A stretch of DNA of 6,354 bases from Clostridia bacterium (GCA_900767015.1 CAAFXQ010000006.1:1-6354); one strand, 5' to 3'. Positions 1-6,307 are shown, numbered from the stretch's first letter. Numbers and translations: made by a program. The notes: generated by a model from the letters alone, not told the origin.

Positions 1-17
1 GAAGTTCCGGATGTCTT

Positions 18-743
18 TTATTTTAAGGCAAGCATAACATGTATCAATCCCAGCACCGTCATGTGCAGCGGATAGAATATATAGAAGAACCATTTTGCTC
101 CCTTTGACTTTTTCCCGCTTTCACCGTTGTATAAAAGAAGAAGCGGAACGGACACAAAGGTTCCGAGCGAAAAGGCGGAGGACATCAACGCATGCACGAT
201 GTCACCCGAGGACGAAAAACTGCCGTAAAACGCATAAAAACAGTACATAAGCCCCACTACGACTTGCCATAGACAGCATTTTTTGATGCTTTGCCGGTAT
301 TTATAGAACCCTACGCTCCACAAGACCGCAAAATATTTCCAGTCGCACCAACAGCTTAACACGCATAAAAGCCCGATCAAAAGCACCTTTTCGGCTTTGT
401 TTTCTCTTGTCGCTTCGACGTGAACGGCAAGAAGAGCCAGAAACAGCGTAAAAATCATATTGAACGAGGGCGAGAACAATTCCTCCCCTCTCATCAGCCA
501 CCACGGCACTTCGGAGATGACGGCAAAGAGGAACAGCCGCAGGGCGTATTTTTTGAACGAGCGGGTGTGCTCGTACCCCTGCGCCAAAAAGAAGCACATC
601 AAAGGGGCGGTGATCCGTCCGACAATATGAAAAATCTGCGCCGTCGGTGTGCGAAAGCTTAAAAATGTCCAGGCAATGTGGTCAAGCAGCATCGCAAAAA
701 CGGCAATATATTTCAGTGCGTTTCGGTTAAACGGTTTTGTCAT
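18..743 (-). CDS. TraX-family integral membrane protein
   Basis: A 241-residue, strongly hydrophobic protein with about eight or nine candidate membrane segments (roughly 10-30, 33-54, 66-83, 94-108, 117-131, 135-146, 157-176, 184-205, 218-239). Family signatures are visible: LLDHIA at 19-24, VGRITAPLMCFFLAQGYEHTR at 41-61 with its Gly-Arg and the HTR turn, LRLFLFAVISEVPWW near 68-82, and the C-terminal FYPLH at 223-227. This pattern matches the TraX family (founder: F-plasmid TraX, which N-acetylates conjugative pilin). Chromosomal homologues in Gram-positives have no settled function; a membrane acyltransferase role is inference. No conjugation genes lie nearby. The ATG overlaps the TGA of the upstream phosphoesterase gene (ATGA), and only a weak AAGAG stands 9 bases before it, so translation is probably coupled. 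The TAA is at 18-20; the window ends too soon to show a terminator or further operon genes. Family call is firm, function is not. Confidence 0.88.
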   Translation of the reverse strand: MTKPFNRNALKYIAVFAMLLDHIAWTFLSFRTPTAQIFHIVGRITAPLMCFFLAQGYEHTRSFKKYALRLFLFAVISEVPWWLMRGEELFSPSFNMIFTLFLALLAVHVEATRENKAEKVLLIGLLCVLSCWCDWKYFAVLWSVGFYKYRQSIKKCCLWQVVVGLMYCFYAFYGSFSSSGDIVHALMSSAFSLGTFVSVPLLLLYNGESGKKSKGAKWFFYIFYPLHMTVLGLIHVMLALK

Positions 744-2374
744 TGTTCGTCACTCTTGAGTTCTTTCGAAAACTTGATGCGGTTTGAGAGGAAGCCGAAA
801 AGAAGCCAGAGAAGAAGTACCGGAAGCAGTAAAACGGCGGCAAGGACGGTGAGCGTAATAATGCCTGCGCCTTTTTTACTCTTTCTGACTGTGTCGGGGA
901 TTTCTTCGTCCTTTACCGGCTGTTCGGGCGCCGGATTGTCGCTTGAATAAAGCGGATAAAGCGTCAGAGCCGCAAAATGATCGGAAATTCCGGCATTGTA
1001 AAGTAAGGGCTTGACAAGCTCAGCAATACCGCCGTCGGTTTTAAGAAGCTTTTTGAGATTGATCCGAAGGGCAGACACGATACTGTCAACCACATTGCAG
1101 ACGCCGACCGTGATTTTGTAATGAGCCGAATCGGGCGTGTACTTTCCGTCGCCGCCGTAAAGGTTCATCACAAGCGACATGATAAAGTCCACAACGCTTT
1201 CGTTTCCGATGTCTGCCCAGTCACTTTTCTTAAGTCCTGTTTCCTTTTGGCAAAGGAAAGCGGTGTGCTTGATTTTAAGCTTCGTCAGAATTTTGGCAAA
1301 CGGGCGCATCAGCCAGCCGTAACGGTAAATCACCGAGGGCTTGACGCTGAATGCCGTGACCATCCGTGAAAGCTTTTCGGTGTCATAAGCGGCGGCGTGA
1401 ACGATTTCCTTAATCATGCCGAAGAACTTGTTTTCCAAGTGCTCGGTCAGCGTATCGCCGTTCATATCAAAGGCGGGTTTTACGTCAATCGTTCTTGTGC
1501 CGACGTTGACGGTCTTATTCGCCGGGTCAAATTCAATCGTCCGGAAAACACCCGGATAGCCGACCGGACAGGCGGTTGTGATATCGTAGAAAATGTTGCC
1601 CTTTTGCGAATAGGTGTAGGAAATATCCTGCATATGCGTATGCCCCGTCAGCATGAACGGCACACCCATGTCCGCAAACTGATTACAGCGTTTCTTCGCA
1701 TCGGTCATCATGTCGTGTTCACCGATGATGCTGTAAAGCGGAGAGGGGGATATCATCGGGTGATGCGTCATCGGAATAATGAACTGACCGTTTTTCTTCG
1801 CATCGGCAACCTGAGCGGTGATCCATTTGAAGCACTCGTCCGAAAAACCGCTTCCGCCGTCTCCGTTGCTGTCGTCATTGAGCGCAAAAAGGCGGTATCC
1901 GTCGCAAAGCTGAACGACGTAGGACATACTTTCCTTATGGACGGCGATCGCCTCGTCGGGTCCGAAGCGGCGGTATAAATCGAAAAGCTCGCTTCGCTTT
2001 GTGGCGTCAATTTCTTCGGCTCCCTCGGGGGTAAAACGTCTTGTTTTGTCGTTGTCACGAAAATCGTGTGTCGCCGTGATGGCGTAGACCTTTTTGCCTT
2101 TTTCCTGAAGCTCCGACAAAAGGCGGATTATGCCCTCGTGGCTTTCCGGCTCACCATTGTAGGTGGTGTCGCCGGAGACAAGTATAATTTCCGGCTCGTT
2201 TTTGTCCGCAAGCTGCGTTATCAGCGCTTCGAGGATTTCTTCGGTGTGAAGAAGATCGTTTGCCGCCTTGGCGTTGGCTTTTTCGAATTCGGGACCCGAC
2301 GTGCCCAAGGATTTGGCAAAATAATGAAGGTCGGATATGACGTTGATTTTTAAGGGTTTCAGCTGTTTGTACAT
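740..2374 (-). CDS. Calcineurin-like metallophosphoesterase with C-terminal membrane anchor
   Basis: A 544-residue protein. The N-terminal ~300 residues carry the ordered motifs of the calcineurin-type metallophosphoesterase fold: SDLHYF at 14-19 (D15, H17), SGDTTYNGE at 67-75 (D69), ATHD at 101-104, THHPM at 203-207 and TGHTHMQD at 243-250 (H245, H247). Such enzymes use two metal ions to hydrolyse phosphomonoesters or diesters; the substrate here cannot be read from sequence. The third motif is normally GNHD/GNHE; here Thr102 replaces the metal-ligating Asn and Ala replaces Gly. Residues ~305-475 form a region I do not recognise. A Pro/Glu-rich linker (480-495) and basic stretch (RKSKKG, 497-502) precede one hydrophobic segment at about 503-530 and a short tail. 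With no N-terminal signal peptide this suggests a tail-anchored protein with the catalytic domain in the cytoplasm. The ATG at 2372-2374 has a good GGAG site overlapping the upstream stop. It is the middle gene of the operon, and its TGA overlaps the TraX start. Confidence 0.9.
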   Translation of the reverse strand: MYKQLKPLKINVISDLHYFAKSLGTSGPEFEKANAKAANDLLHTEEILEALITQLADKNEPEIILVSGDTTYNGEPESHEGIIRLLSELQEKGKKVYAITATHDFRDNDKTRRFTPEGAEEIDATKRSELFDLYRRFGPDEAIAVHKESMSYVVQLCDGYRLFALNDDSNGDGGSGFSDECFKWITAQVADAKKNGQFIIPMTHHPMISPSPLYSIIGEHDMMTDAKKRCNQFADMGVPFMLTGHTHMQDISYTYSQKGNIFYDITTACPVGYPGVFRTIEFDPANKTVNVGTRTIDVKPAFDMNGDTLTEHLENKFFGMIKEIVHAAAYDTEKLSRMVTAFSVKPSVIYRYGWLMRPFAKILTKLKIKHTAFLCQKETGLKKSDWADIGNESVVDFIMSLVMNLYGGDGKYTPDSAHYKITVGVCNVVDSIVSALRINLKKLLKTDGGIAELVKPLLYNAGISDHFAALTLYPLYSSDNPAPEQPVKDEEIPDTVRKSKKGAGIITLTVLAAVLLLPVLLLWLLFGFLSNRIKFSKELKSDEQ

Positions 2375-2381
2375 CGTATGT

Positions 2382-2389
2382 TCTCCTTT
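2382..2389 (-). promoter_or_regulatory. Ribosome binding site of the phosphoesterase gene, overlapping the upstream stop
   Basis: The minus strand reads TAAAGGAGAACATACGATG. The TAA (2388-2390) ends the glycosidase, AAAGGAGA shares its AA, and the ATG (2372-2374) lies 8 bases after GGAG. The overlap of stop codon and ribosome site is typical of genes translated from one message. Confidence 0.85.
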
Positions 2390-5150
2390 ATCTGACAGGA
2401 GTGACCGTCAAAAAGTGGCGGTCTCCTTTTTTGCTTTGGAAACGGACTTCATAGCAGCCCTTTGTTCTTTCGTTCACTTCGGCTGTCTTTCCGTCAAGCA
2501 AAATTTTGTAATTTTCCTTATCGCTCATGACAACAAGCATGATAGACTTTTCATTTTCTCCGTAACAGGTAAAGCGGATTCCGGCTTCGGTCTTCTCATC
2601 GTTCCATTCGGTTTTGTCAAGATAGGTGTCAAAGCCGACGTTGACCGTACCCGGTGCGTAGTAAGCCTTTGTCCAAAGATTGATCGGGGTCGAAAGGCCG
2701 CCGAAATTGTGGAACCAGCCGCCGCAGCCGGTGACGACGTTCACCATTTCGAAAGTGTAATAGCTGTCCTCAACCTCACGCTTCCAGATATCAATCGCCC
2801 GTCTTGCAATCTCGAACGCAAAGTCGCTTTCGCCGTTGTCGAGCATGGCTTTCCAGATAAACCACTGATGCGGGAACCAGATGTTGCCGTTCCAGTAGCC
2901 GTTGACCTTGTAATAGCCGGCACTCTGGTCGACGGCACTGATGCCGTAGGGCGAAAACATCTCCTTTTCGCTTTCGAGATGATGAAGCACCGCTTTTTTT
3001 TGTTCCTCGTTACACGCACCGGCGATAATCGGATAGATGCCGTCAAGCCCCTTGTTGAGATTTTCTCCGCTTTCAGTGCGGAAAACTGTCGTTGGGTTGT
3101 AATCCTTATCGTGAAGCACATAACCGAAGTAGCCGCTGTCCTTGTCCCACGAATACTTGTCAAGCGCTTCGGTCAGCGTTCTGATGTCGGCTTCGTATTC
3201 GGCTTTGTCGTTCTCCCTGCCTGTCTTATCGGCAAGGATATAGAGGATTTTGGCAAACCGGATAACCTGACTTGTCGTAATAACCGGGGCGGCGGTGTCA
3301 CGCTTTTCCCGTTTCATCATCGCTACCTGCGCCGGGTAGTCGTCCATGCCGCTTGTCGAATAGAAATAGTCGTAGGTGGTAAGCAATCCGCTTTTGAATT
3401 TCGCTGTCGTTGAGCCCCTGACCTTTCCTCTTAAGAAAAGGTAGTAAAGTCTTGCACGGGAATAAAGCGCAAGAAACTTTTCCTTGTCGTTGGTTTTCTG
3501 AAGCATTTCGAAAAGCTGATAAATCTGCACGGGCACGGGGGAACCATGATGCAAAAAGGCATAATCGGGGTTGCTGTCGTCGCTTAAGTAGGTGTCGATG
3601 ATATATTCGGCAAACCGGGGCGCATACTCATTCATGCCAAGGCCGATAAAGCCCGAATCCCAGGTGTAAAGGCAGTCCCAGCGTTTTCCGGGCGTATGGT
3701 GCAGAATATAGTCGCCGTATTTATAAATCGGATAGACAACATTTGTCATCACGGCGGCGGACAGAAGCCGGTTCGAAAAACGGTACTTTTCGCCGTCCTT
3801 GTTTAGTTTAAAGTCGATTTGATTCTTGCGCTTTTCATTATATATGTTTTCGTACCGCTCAGCTGTCAGGTAATCGGGCTTGCCTGATGAGATGACGGCG
3901 TAGCGCACGGTACGGCTTTGTGCCGGGACAAAAATCGTATGGGTAATCTCGTTATGGAAAAAGCCGGGGTCGCTGTGCTTTCTTGAAAAGGCACCCGTGA
4001 AGCTTTCCGTTACATCGTCAAAGGTTTCGTCAGCATTCGAAAGCCGTGCCGTCATGCAGTCCTCAAGCGCACCGGTGTCGATTCTTCTGAACCGGGTGTT
4101 ATCGTCAAAGACCCGCAGGTAAAATTCGTCGGGAACGTCCTTGTAGGCGAGCTTCGTCAAAAAGCCGTTCTCTTCCTTTTCGGTCTCGATTTCAGGCACA
4201 AAATTGATTTCTTCGGTTTTGACGCCGACTTTTGTTTTGTCCGTCTCTTCGCAGACGGTGAAAAAGTCAAATTCCGCCGCACCCTTGCCGAGCGACGCAA
4301 AGTCAAGGTGCAGCTTACCTTTGTTAAGCTTTCCGAGAGGAAGAAAAGCTATCTGCGGCTCGTCACAGCACGGCAAAACGAGCGTCTTTCCGTTTACCGT
4401 AAATTCGGCGTCCTTTTCGGACGGAATATAGGTCACGCCGACCATTTTGCCCTGTTCGTACCGGATTGCGCTTGTGCGGTAGCGGACGGCAAGTACGGCG
4501 TTGTCATAATCATTTTTTATTGTCAAATCAAAGCTTGCTTTGTCGCCTTTTTCGCCGCCGAACGGTTCAAACACCTTATGTGGCATATGCCATTTTTCGG
4601 CTCGGTCGCCGAGCCCCGTACCGTTTACAAAGCGGCTGTCAAGAAAGACACCCTTGCGCCGGCCGTCGGCATTCTGCTCGTCCCAGGGGCGGGAAACCGC
4701 ATACGAATAGCGCTCATACTCCGTCGCCTTGAAAAAGTCGCACTTTTCGGGAAGAGTCGGTTTGACAAAGGACGAAACCGGCGTTTCGAGGGAACAGAAA
4801 TAATTGACAACGAAGTTCTTGATATTCTCGCTGTTGTTGACAAGCTCGGTTCTCACAAGCGTGCTGTCGGCGTCAAGCTTTATGTATGACACATCGGCAA
4901 AGACCTTGTCTTTCCATTCAAGCTCATAGCGGAAAGAATAGTAGCCGTAATCGCTGTCGGATTCCCACGGGTGGTACGCACTCGGAAGCGTGACGTTCGG
5001 GACTCTTATATCAAAGCCCGAAACGGCGGGAGCGACGCACAGGTCAAACCGTGCGCCGTCAATTTCGCCGTGGCTTATGATGCGGGATACGCCGGCGTAT
5101 TTTTTACTGTACGGTCCCCATTTCGGAAAAAAATCAAACATAGGTTTCAT
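2388..5150 (-). CDS. GH63-like (alpha/alpha)6 glycoside hydrolase, cytoplasmic
   Basis: A 920-residue enzyme. Residues 1-~450 look like beta-rich sandwich domains (opening FPKWGPYSKKYAG at 8-20); residues ~455-835 resemble the (alpha/alpha)6 barrel of clan GH-G enzymes (GH63, GH37). Landmarks: RWDCLYTWDSGFIGLGM (490-506), SGMDDYP (600-606), GYWNGNIWFP (751-760), YYTFEMVN (797-804) and GGLSTPINLW (817-826). By analogy with GH63/GH37, where an SG-x-D motif carries the general acid and a Glu near the C-terminal end of the barrel is the base, D603 and E801 are my candidate catalytic pair. A short beta-rich tail follows (~845-920). There is no signal peptide, so it should act on an internal substrate; alpha-glucosidic or alpha-mannosidic oligosaccharide are possible but unproven. 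An in-frame TTG at 5217-5219 would add 23 residues, but it lies upstream of the promoter, so the ATG at 5148-5150 (GGAG 12 bases before) is preferred. It is the first gene of the operon; the phosphoesterase follows after 13 bases. Confidence 0.85.
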   Translation of the reverse strand: MKPMFDFFPKWGPYSKKYAGVSRIISHGEIDGARFDLCVAPAVSGFDIRVPNVTLPSAYHPWESDSDYGYYSFRYELEWKDKVFADVSYIKLDADSTLVRTELVNNSENIKNFVVNYFCSLETPVSSFVKPTLPEKCDFFKATEYERYSYAVSRPWDEQNADGRRKGVFLDSRFVNGTGLGDRAEKWHMPHKVFEPFGGEKGDKASFDLTIKNDYDNAVLAVRYRTSAIRYEQGKMVGVTYIPSEKDAEFTVNGKTLVLPCCDEPQIAFLPLGKLNKGKLHLDFASLGKGAAEFDFFTVCEETDKTKVGVKTEEINFVPEIETEKEENGFLTKLAYKDVPDEFYLRVFDDNTRFRRIDTGALEDCMTARLSNADETFDDVTESFTGAFSRKHSDPGFFHNEITHTIFVPAQSRTVRYAVISSGKPDYLTAERYENIYNEKRKNQIDFKLNKDGEKYRFSNRLLSAAVMTNVVYPIYKYGDYILHHTPGKRWDCLYTWDSGFIGLGMNEYAPRFAEYIIDTYLSDDSNPDYAFLHHGSPVPVQIYQLFEMLQKTNDKEKFLALYSRARLYYLFLRGKVRGSTTAKFKSGLLTTYDYFYSTSGMDDYPAQVAMMKREKRDTAAPVITTSQVIRFAKILYILADKTGRENDKAEYEADIRTLTEALDKYSWDKDSGYFGYVLHDKDYNPTTVFRTESGENLNKGLDGIYPIIAGACNEEQKKAVLHHLESEKEMFSPYGISAVDQSAGYYKVNGYWNGNIWFPHQWFIWKAMLDNGESDFAFEIARRAIDIWKREVEDSYYTFEMVNVVTGCGGWFHNFGGLSTPINLWTKAYYAPGTVNVGFDTYLDKTEWNDEKTEAGIRFTCYGENEKSIMLVVMSDKENYKILLDGKTAEVNERTKGCYEVRFQSKKGDRHFLTVTPVR

Positions 5151-5162
5151 ATTGATAAACGT

Positions 5163-5166
5163 CTCC
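5163..5166 (-). promoter_or_regulatory. Ribosome binding site of the glycosidase gene
   Basis: GGAG on the minus strand ends 12 bases before the ATG at 5150. The spacing is longer than ideal, but no better site exists nearby; the next ATG (5139-5141) would be 21 bases away and the upstream TTG at 5219 has no purine-rich site. It supports the start at 5150. Confidence 0.6.
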
Positions 5167-5186
5167 AATTTTCGTTGAATAACAAA

Positions 5187-5215
5187 ATTATACAGGATAA
5201 TGAAAATCAAGTCAA
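5187..5215 (-). promoter_or_regulatory. Sigma-A type promoter of the glycosidase-phosphoesterase-TraX operon
   Basis: On the minus strand, TTGACT (complement of 5210-5215) is followed by a 17-base spacer and a perfect TATAAT (complement of 5187-5192). Transcription should begin near 5180, giving a leader of about 30 bases before the ATG at 5150. The motif matches five of six -35 bases and all six -10 bases. Because the alternative TTG at 5217-5219 lies upstream of this promoter, it also settles the start of the glycosidase. Confidence 0.85.
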
Positions 5216-5248
5216 TCAAACCAAGTAAATTTTATTGGCAGCCGAAAA

Positions 5249-5269
5249 AACAATTGTGACAACATTGTT
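5249..5269. promoter_or_regulatory. Inverted repeat between the divergent promoters, possible operator
   Basis: AACAAT (5249-5254) and ATTGTT (5264-5269) form a 6-bp inverted repeat with a 9-base centre; the interior also contains TTGT-G-ACAA (5254-5262). It lies between the -35 box of the minus-strand operon (5210-5215) and that of the plus-strand gene (5329-5334), where a regulator could act on both. In A+T-rich DNA such short repeats also arise by chance, and no regulator gene is in the window. Confidence 0.3.
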
Positions 5270-5328
5270 GCATAAAAATTAGAAATGTCGTTATTTCATA
5301 AAATTGTATAAAGTTTGGAAAAAATCTC

Positions 5329-5357
5329 TTGCTTTTTTTGTACATGGGTGTTATAAT
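5329..5357 (+). promoter_or_regulatory. Extended -10 promoter of the secreted-protein gene
   Basis: TTGCTT (5329-5334), a 17-base spacer, and TGT-TATAAT with the TG of an extended -10 at 5349-5350 and TATAAT at 5352-5357. Transcription would start near 5364-5365, giving a leader of about 36 bases, too short for a riboswitch. The -35 box matches only TTG of the consensus, which the extended -10 can compensate for. Confidence 0.8.
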
Positions 5358-5385
5358 CGAGTCAAAGATAATGGCACTACATTTT

Positions 5386-5393
5386 AAAGGAGG
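5386..5393 (+). promoter_or_regulatory. Strong ribosome binding site of the secreted-protein gene
   Basis: AAAGGAGG stands 7 bases before the ATG at 5401, close to the anti-Shine-Dalgarno complement. It decides the start against the longer in-frame reading that would begin inside the promoter at 5329. Confidence 0.9.
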
Positions 5394-5400
5394 CAATCTT

Positions 5401-6024
5401 ATGAAAAAAGCATTATCTGTATTTTTAGCTGTTTTGATGATGTTCTCCGTCCTCAGCGTCGGTTCTTTTGCTGCTGAAGACACCACCGGCTCGTCAAGTG
5501 CATATGGCAAATGGTTCGGCCCCGAAGGCTCGGGCAAACCGGCCAATTATGATCAGGTAGTAATCCGACTCAACTTTAACAGCGGTACATGCAAGTCCGC
5601 TCTTTATGTCTGGAACGATGATCTTGGTGTGGCTGAGTGGATGGAACCGAAAGATCTCGGAACCGGCACCCGTGTAATGGTTCCCCAGTTTGCGACCGAT
5701 ATGCTCGGTGACGGTGAAACTTACGTTACGCTTCCGTCCATGACTCCTCCCTCGGATACGCTTGCGTTCAGCGGTTGGTATTGCAAGTATGACCGTTCGT
5801 TGTATGGCCAAGGCGGTCCGTACAGAATTCCGGCAGGTACAGGCGGAACCGTTATTGAGTTCACTGCTCAGTGGGAACCGGCAGACGTTCAGGAAGAAAC
5901 ATTGCCTAAGGTTATGAATATCCTCTTTAAGGTATTCGGAACCATCATCGGTCTCCTCTTCTATTCAGGCGACACCGAAATGGGCGTTGCTCTTATGGAG
6001 AAGATCTTCGGCGGCTTGTTCTAA
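5401..6024 (+). CDS. Secreted protein with divergent B-repeat (Flg_new-like) domain and hydrophobic C-terminal tail
   Basis: A 207-residue protein. The signal peptide is clear: MKK, hydrophobic core ~4-20, then GSFA/AED with likely cleavage after A24 or A25. Residues ~52-160 look like one divergent Listeria-Bacteroides (InlB B-type) repeat: a strand start VVIRLNFNSG (53-62), then SGWYCKYD (124-131), YRIPAGTGGT (141-150) and the closing EFTAQWEP (153-160). Such repeats are ubiquitin-like beta folds common in surface proteins of Gram-positive gut bacteria. Two cysteines in the exported part (C64, C128) could form a disulfide. The C-terminus has a hydrophobic helix (about 171-188) followed by a short, probably amphipathic helix ending IFGGLF. 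There is no LPXTG sorting signal or basic tail, so the protein may be released or held by the helix. The ATG at 5401 is chosen for the AAAGGAGG site 7 bases upstream and the signal peptide; the longer in-frame start at 5329 overlaps the promoter. It is flanked by its own promoter and terminator. Function is unknown. Confidence 0.9.
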   Translation: MKKALSVFLAVLMMFSVLSVGSFAAEDTTGSSSAYGKWFGPEGSGKPANYDQVVIRLNFNSGTCKSALYVWNDDLGVAEWMEPKDLGTGTRVMVPQFATDMLGDGETYVTLPSMTPPSDTLAFSGWYCKYDRSLYGQGGPYRIPAGTGGTVIEFTAQWEPADVQEETLPKVMNILFKVFGTIIGLLFYSGDTEMGVALMEKIFGGLF

Positions 6025-6045
6025 TCTGATCTGAATTAAAAAATG

Positions 6046-6071
6046 AAGCAGACCTTCGGGTCTGCTTTTTT
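6046..6071 (+). terminator. Rho-independent terminator with UUCG tetraloop
   Basis: AAGCAGACC (6046-6054) pairs perfectly with GGTCTGCTT (6059-6067) around the loop TTCG (6055-6058), giving a 9-bp stem closed by C-G, the very stable C(UUCG)G form. A run of six T follows or overlaps the stem end (6066-6071). It lies 21 bases after the stop of the secreted-protein gene and ends that transcript. Confidence 0.93.
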
Positions 6072-6118
6072 GCCGCTTGTGTTCAGCTTGATTGAAACGC
6101 TGCGTCCGGGCAAGGACT

Positions 6119-6153
6119 TTGAGAGTTCAGAAAACAGAGGTCAGAAGTCAGAA
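6119..6153. repeat. Degenerate 7-bp tandem repeat
   Basis: Five contiguous 7-base units can be read: TTGAGAG, TTCAGAA, AACAGAG, GTCAGAA, GTCAGAA. The last two are identical and all keep the pattern nn(C/G)AGA(A/G). It lies in non-coding DNA between the terminator and the palindromic element. It may be a remnant of a longer minisatellite-like array. Confidence 0.5.
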
Positions 6154-6181
6154 TATGTGTCGGTGATTTTTAGTTTAGCGG

Positions 6182-6307
6182 CGGAAACCCCTCTGTCACT
6201 TCGTGACATCTCCCCTTTCAGGGGAGAAAAATATTTTATCAAGTTCGCTGTTAAATGATTCTCCCCTGAAAGGGGAGATGTAAGCTTTGCTGACAGAGGG
6301 GTTACCG
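6182..6307. repeat. Imperfect palindromic intergenic element (MITE/REP-like)
   Basis: A left arm (about 6182-6228) and a right arm (about 6259-6307) are near-complementary, separated by a 30-base A+T-rich centre (6229-6258). The inner 22 bases of each arm (ACATCTCCCC...GGGGAGAA read on the left) and the outer block AACCCCTCTGTCA match exactly; the middle of the arms differs. Each arm has its own hairpins: TCTCCCCT/AGGGGAGA around TTC (6209-6227) or GAA (6260-6278), and TGTCAC/GTGACA (6194-6208) on the left with a decayed counterpart on the right (6279-6295). It has no coding capacity and no clear target-site duplication. I recall similar repeats as abundant between genes of gut Clostridia; this was not checked. 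Confidence 0.8.

Larger units (their letters stand above)
18..5180 (-). other. Three-gene operon: glycosidase, metallophosphoesterase, TraX-family protein
   Basis: One promoter (5187-5215) precedes three genes on the same strand. The gaps are 13 bases (with the ribosome site overlapping the stop) and minus 4 bases (ATGA), and no terminator hairpin is visible between them. This is strong evidence for one transcript. The left end is open because only 17 bases follow the TraX stop. Confidence 0.85.

Noticed and set aside
18..743. TraX as evidence for a conjugative element.
   Set aside because: No relaxase, type IV secretion, replication or integration gene is in the window, and TraX homologues occur widely on Gram-positive chromosomes outside conjugation clusters.
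1397..1978. A 193-residue plus-strand frame opposite the phosphoesterase gene.
   Set aside because: It is antisense to the metal-binding motifs of a well-supported gene, and lacks a ribosome site and any recognisable motif.
2337..3413. A 358-residue open frame on the plus strand, antisense to the glycosidase gene.
   Set aside because: It lies wholly against clear coding sequence with glycosidase motifs, has no ribosome site, and its translation shows no recognisable domain. Long antisense frames are common opposite genes of this base composition.
5148..5219. Glycosidase start at the upstream TTG, adding 23 hydrophobic residues that could look like a signal or anchor.
   Set aside because: The TTG is upstream of the -35 box of the promoter and has no ribosome site. 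The extra residues would be read from promoter DNA, so the apparent hydrophobic leader is an artefact.
5254..5275. TTGTGA followed by a distant TTGCATA, resembling half of a CRP/FNR site.
   Set aside because: The second half does not match the expected TCACA-type complement, and the composition of the region makes single half-sites likely by chance.
5329..5400. A longer start for the secreted protein, 24 residues upstream.
   Set aside because: The extra codons span the -35 and -10 boxes and the ribosome site; the ATG at 5401 directly begins a classic signal peptide.
6043..6258. A 71-residue open frame after the secreted-protein gene.
   Set aside because: It begins inside the terminator hairpin, has no ribosome site, and ends in the palindromic element.
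6182..6307. CRISPR repeat-spacer structure or a structured RNA gene.
   Set aside because: There are only two arms in opposite orientation rather than regularly spaced direct repeats, and no promoter is visible in front of them; a palindromic intergenic element explains the pattern.
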